64,000 bases of DNA, taken from assembly GCA_037783545.1 (NCBI GenBank), contig JBBELK010000329.1:4788501-4852500 (forward strand). The letters run 5' to 3'. The notes under the pieces were generated by a model that was not told the DNA's origin, made no database searches, and saw nothing but the letters and a program-made list of their open reading frames with translations. This DNA is from Henricia sp. BOLD:AAB3569. Its lineage: Eukaryota; Echinodermata; Asteroidea; Spinulosida; Echinasteridae. Every line of letters starts with the position of its first letter. The first letter of the stretch is position 1. Of this stretch, positions 62,271 through 64,000 are shown in pieces. The position numbers and the translations under genes were made by a program.

Positions 62271-62293
62271 CCCCCCCCCCCCCCCCCCCCCCA
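62271..62293 (+). repeat. C homopolymer, 23 bases
   Basis: An uninterrupted run of C. The exact length is likely unreliable in sequencing. Confidence 0.9.
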
Positions 62294-62655
62294 CGCTACC
62301 ACACCCCTAAAGTGGGGATTTTGTGGTAAAAACGCGCGCACACGTACGTACATGACGTACACTTGACTTCGTCTTGTTCAAGTTCAGTCATTTTGTCAAC
62401 TTTGTCAACAACTCACTAAAAATGATCCATTCACACTTGAGATTTTTACAACTTCATGCAGAATTGTCATGATTGTATGCCCTCTAGAAAAACGAGCACA
62501 AATGACGAAAATAATGGAAAAACTCCGACCGAAGCTGCCAAGCAGCCGAAAGTTTACTCACGGCCGGAAAATCGTCTTCAGAGCTGAGACTTAGACTGGT
62601 TTCTGATCCACGTATTCTATATACGAAGACGATAATATGTGACCGTGTAATACAC

Positions 62656-62798
62656 CTCGAGAACTTGCGGGACGCCGCCAGATTCATCTACTTCCGGGCA
62701 CCTGTAATAGGAGCTAAAGTGTGTGCAGCTACTGTTATTTCGGTACCATGTTGGCTCTACGTCGGAATAAGGATTTTCACCAAACGATTTGGAGTCCA
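62656..62798 (-). CDS. Weak candidate exon, unknown product
   Basis: Bounded by TTTAAAG|TG and GAG|GTGTAT. It would encode DSKSFGENPYSDVEPTWYRN, then NSSCTHFSSYYRCPEVDESG and GVPQVLE. Composition looks protein-like, but I recognise no family, no partner exon joins in phase, and the frame runs on only 12 more codons. It could equally be part of an old mobile element. Confidence 0.2.
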
Positions 62799-63042
62799 CT
62801 TTAAAAATTATTATTACTATAAAATGGGAAAATGTTATTACTTGTGGAAAAAGGTAGTCTTATAGTGTTACAAATTCATACATTTTCTTCATTTATTTAT
62901 TGAATTAGTAAAATTTAGGATTCCCCTTGAATTTATTGGCGTTTAGCGGTACGGAATGTCGTCATAACGAATTCTGGTATGCGCTAGCTGCATAGACTTC
63001 TGTTTGCGATCCCCGTTGCGAAATGATTCGAACCGGCCATTC

Positions 63043-63200
63043 AACACCCGCTAGCTCGGTGGTCAAGACGCGTCTGCCTTGTTTGCAGGAGGTCGTGGGT
63101 TCGAGTCCCACCCGAGCACCCTACGAAGTTTTTCATAGTGTCTCGGGAAAGCACCGAGTATACAGTGTTAATAATTACGTCGGGTATAAGGGGAAAACAA
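63043..63200 (+). mobile_element. tRNA-derived SINE, best copy
   Basis: A box TAGCTCGGTGGTCAAGACGC, T-arm CGTGGGTTCGAGTCCCACCC with a perfect five-pair stem, and the tail AGTTTTTCATAGTGTCTCGG. The acceptor stem is not tRNA-like, so it is a SINE head rather than a tRNA gene. Confidence 0.85.
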
Positions 63201-63261
63201 CATTTTTAACTATATGTTTCTAATTAACTATATGTTTCTTTTCCACTTTGCTTCGACAAAA

Positions 63262-63640
63262 CATTTATTATTATTATTTCTTTCTGGTATTCATACTAAG
63301 GATTCCACTAAAGTGCCCATTGCACTGTCACTCGCAAGCGTGAGGAAACCCATGAAGAATTAGAAATTAGGAAGAAGAATCCCCTTGCTCTTCACGAAAG
63401 AATGCTCTGGGATCTTTAAAGTGCGTTACTGTTACCTAACACATACACTGGACCAACGGCTTTACATCCCTTCCGAAGGATGGAGCAAGTGTGGTTGAGT
63501 GCCTTGCTCAAGGGCACAGGTACCACAGCCGAGGAAGGCTCGAACCCGCAACGCCAAGTTTTCACCTATGATTGGGAGTCAATGACCCAGGAAACAGGTT
63601 TTCTCTCGATAAATTGTACAATTTTCAGAAAGCCATCATC
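63262..63640 (+). repeat. Dispersed repeat R2, near-complete copy
   Basis: TTTCTTTCTGGTATTCATAC, AGAATGCTCTGGGATCTTTA, ACCAACGGCTTTACATCCCT, GTGCCTTGCTCAAGGGCACA and GGCTCGAACCCGCAACGCCA in order. It serves as the reference layout for the other copies. Confidence 0.87.
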
Positions 63641-64000
63641 CTCAGTGCACGTTTGTTTACATGTATTATTATTTGTTATAAATTTTCGAGTTTCACCCAC
63701 TCCCGATAGCTAAGACAACACTCATTAGAAATTAAGTGTTTTCAGACATTTTGTGGTTTCGAGTTTCGTTAGTTGGCACGCAAGTTGTATTCTGACGTCA
63801 CGGTAGGCCTATACGAGATACGTACAAATGAAACCAGACACAATTGCAACATTTTTGGCGGACTGATTTATCCACTTTCGACAAAATTAACAGCTTTCGG
63901 TTTATATTTTCGTCCCTTAATTGCCTTTTTGATCCCCACGGATTCGGAAAACCGGGATGACGAACATTTTGTGAGCCGAGCCTGTTTCGCGTTCGGCAGG

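Noticed and set aside
62271-62293. Poly-C tract as a regulatory or G-quadruplex element
   Set aside because: A homopolymer gives weak evidence and its length is error-prone.
63050-63120. Functional tRNA gene with a perfect T-arm
   Set aside because: The acceptor and D-arm do not fold properly and a shared SINE tail follows.

Overview
This is nuclear DNA from an invertebrate deuterostome, most likely a marine one such as an echinoderm; hemichordate or cephalochordate cannot be excluded. The evidence is AT-rich sequence, GT-AG introns, orthologs of conserved animal genes, a C-type lectin/FN3/CUB membrane protein, and a dense load of small TTAA-flanked inverted-repeat elements and tRNA-derived SINEs. 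No prokaryotic, organellar or viral genes were seen.

Three spliced genes account for nearly all coding sequence. (1) On the minus strand, 692-18481 holds the first 18 coding exons (1147 codons plus 2 nt) of the cohesin loader NIPBL/Nipped-B/SCC2. The ATG is at 18481 and the gene runs off the left edge. (2) On the plus strand, 21455-31520 is a complete 13-exon EIF2D (ligatin) gene of 581 codons plus stop. It lies head-to-head with NIPBL, and a GC-box/CCAAT promoter-like stretch near 21.0 kb lies between them. Three of its 12 introns must be GC-AG to keep the conserved frame. (3) On the minus strand, 34894-59460 is a complete 26-exon gene of 1424 codons plus stop. It encodes a signal peptide, four [C-type lectin domain + fibronectin III] pairs, two CUB domains, a SEA-like stem, one transmembrane helix and a basic cytoplasmic tail ending in a class I PDZ-ligand-like sequence. 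It is tail-to-tail with EIF2D. I recognise no named ortholog. All three models were checked by requiring GT/GC-AG boundaries and continuous phase across every exon; the summed lengths fit exactly.

The rest is introns and intergenic DNA packed with repeats, many nested. They include several TTAA-target families whose ends begin AAAGG or AAAGC, families ending TAGACC or TGGGTCATTCC, complex fold-back elements whose arms are arrays of short motifs (AAGTCGAC, TTCGCCC, CAACTG), tRNA-Asn-derived and other SINEs, and a tRNA-like unit of about 78 bp with a pol III A box. That unit forms tandem arrays found only in introns of the lectin gene in this window. Part of the lectin gene is a recent tandem duplication (about 47.4-49.6 kb versus 51.2-53.6 kb) that keeps intron identity and gives natural empty sites for later insertions. 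From 59.5 to 64 kb I see only repeats and one weak candidate exon.

The least expected observations are the lectin receptor architecture with one extra cysteine in every CTLD and one in every FN3, the A-box arrays confined to that gene, the cluster of GC-AG introns in EIF2D, an AT-hook in NIPBL, and a perfect 48-bp palindrome inside a fold-back element.
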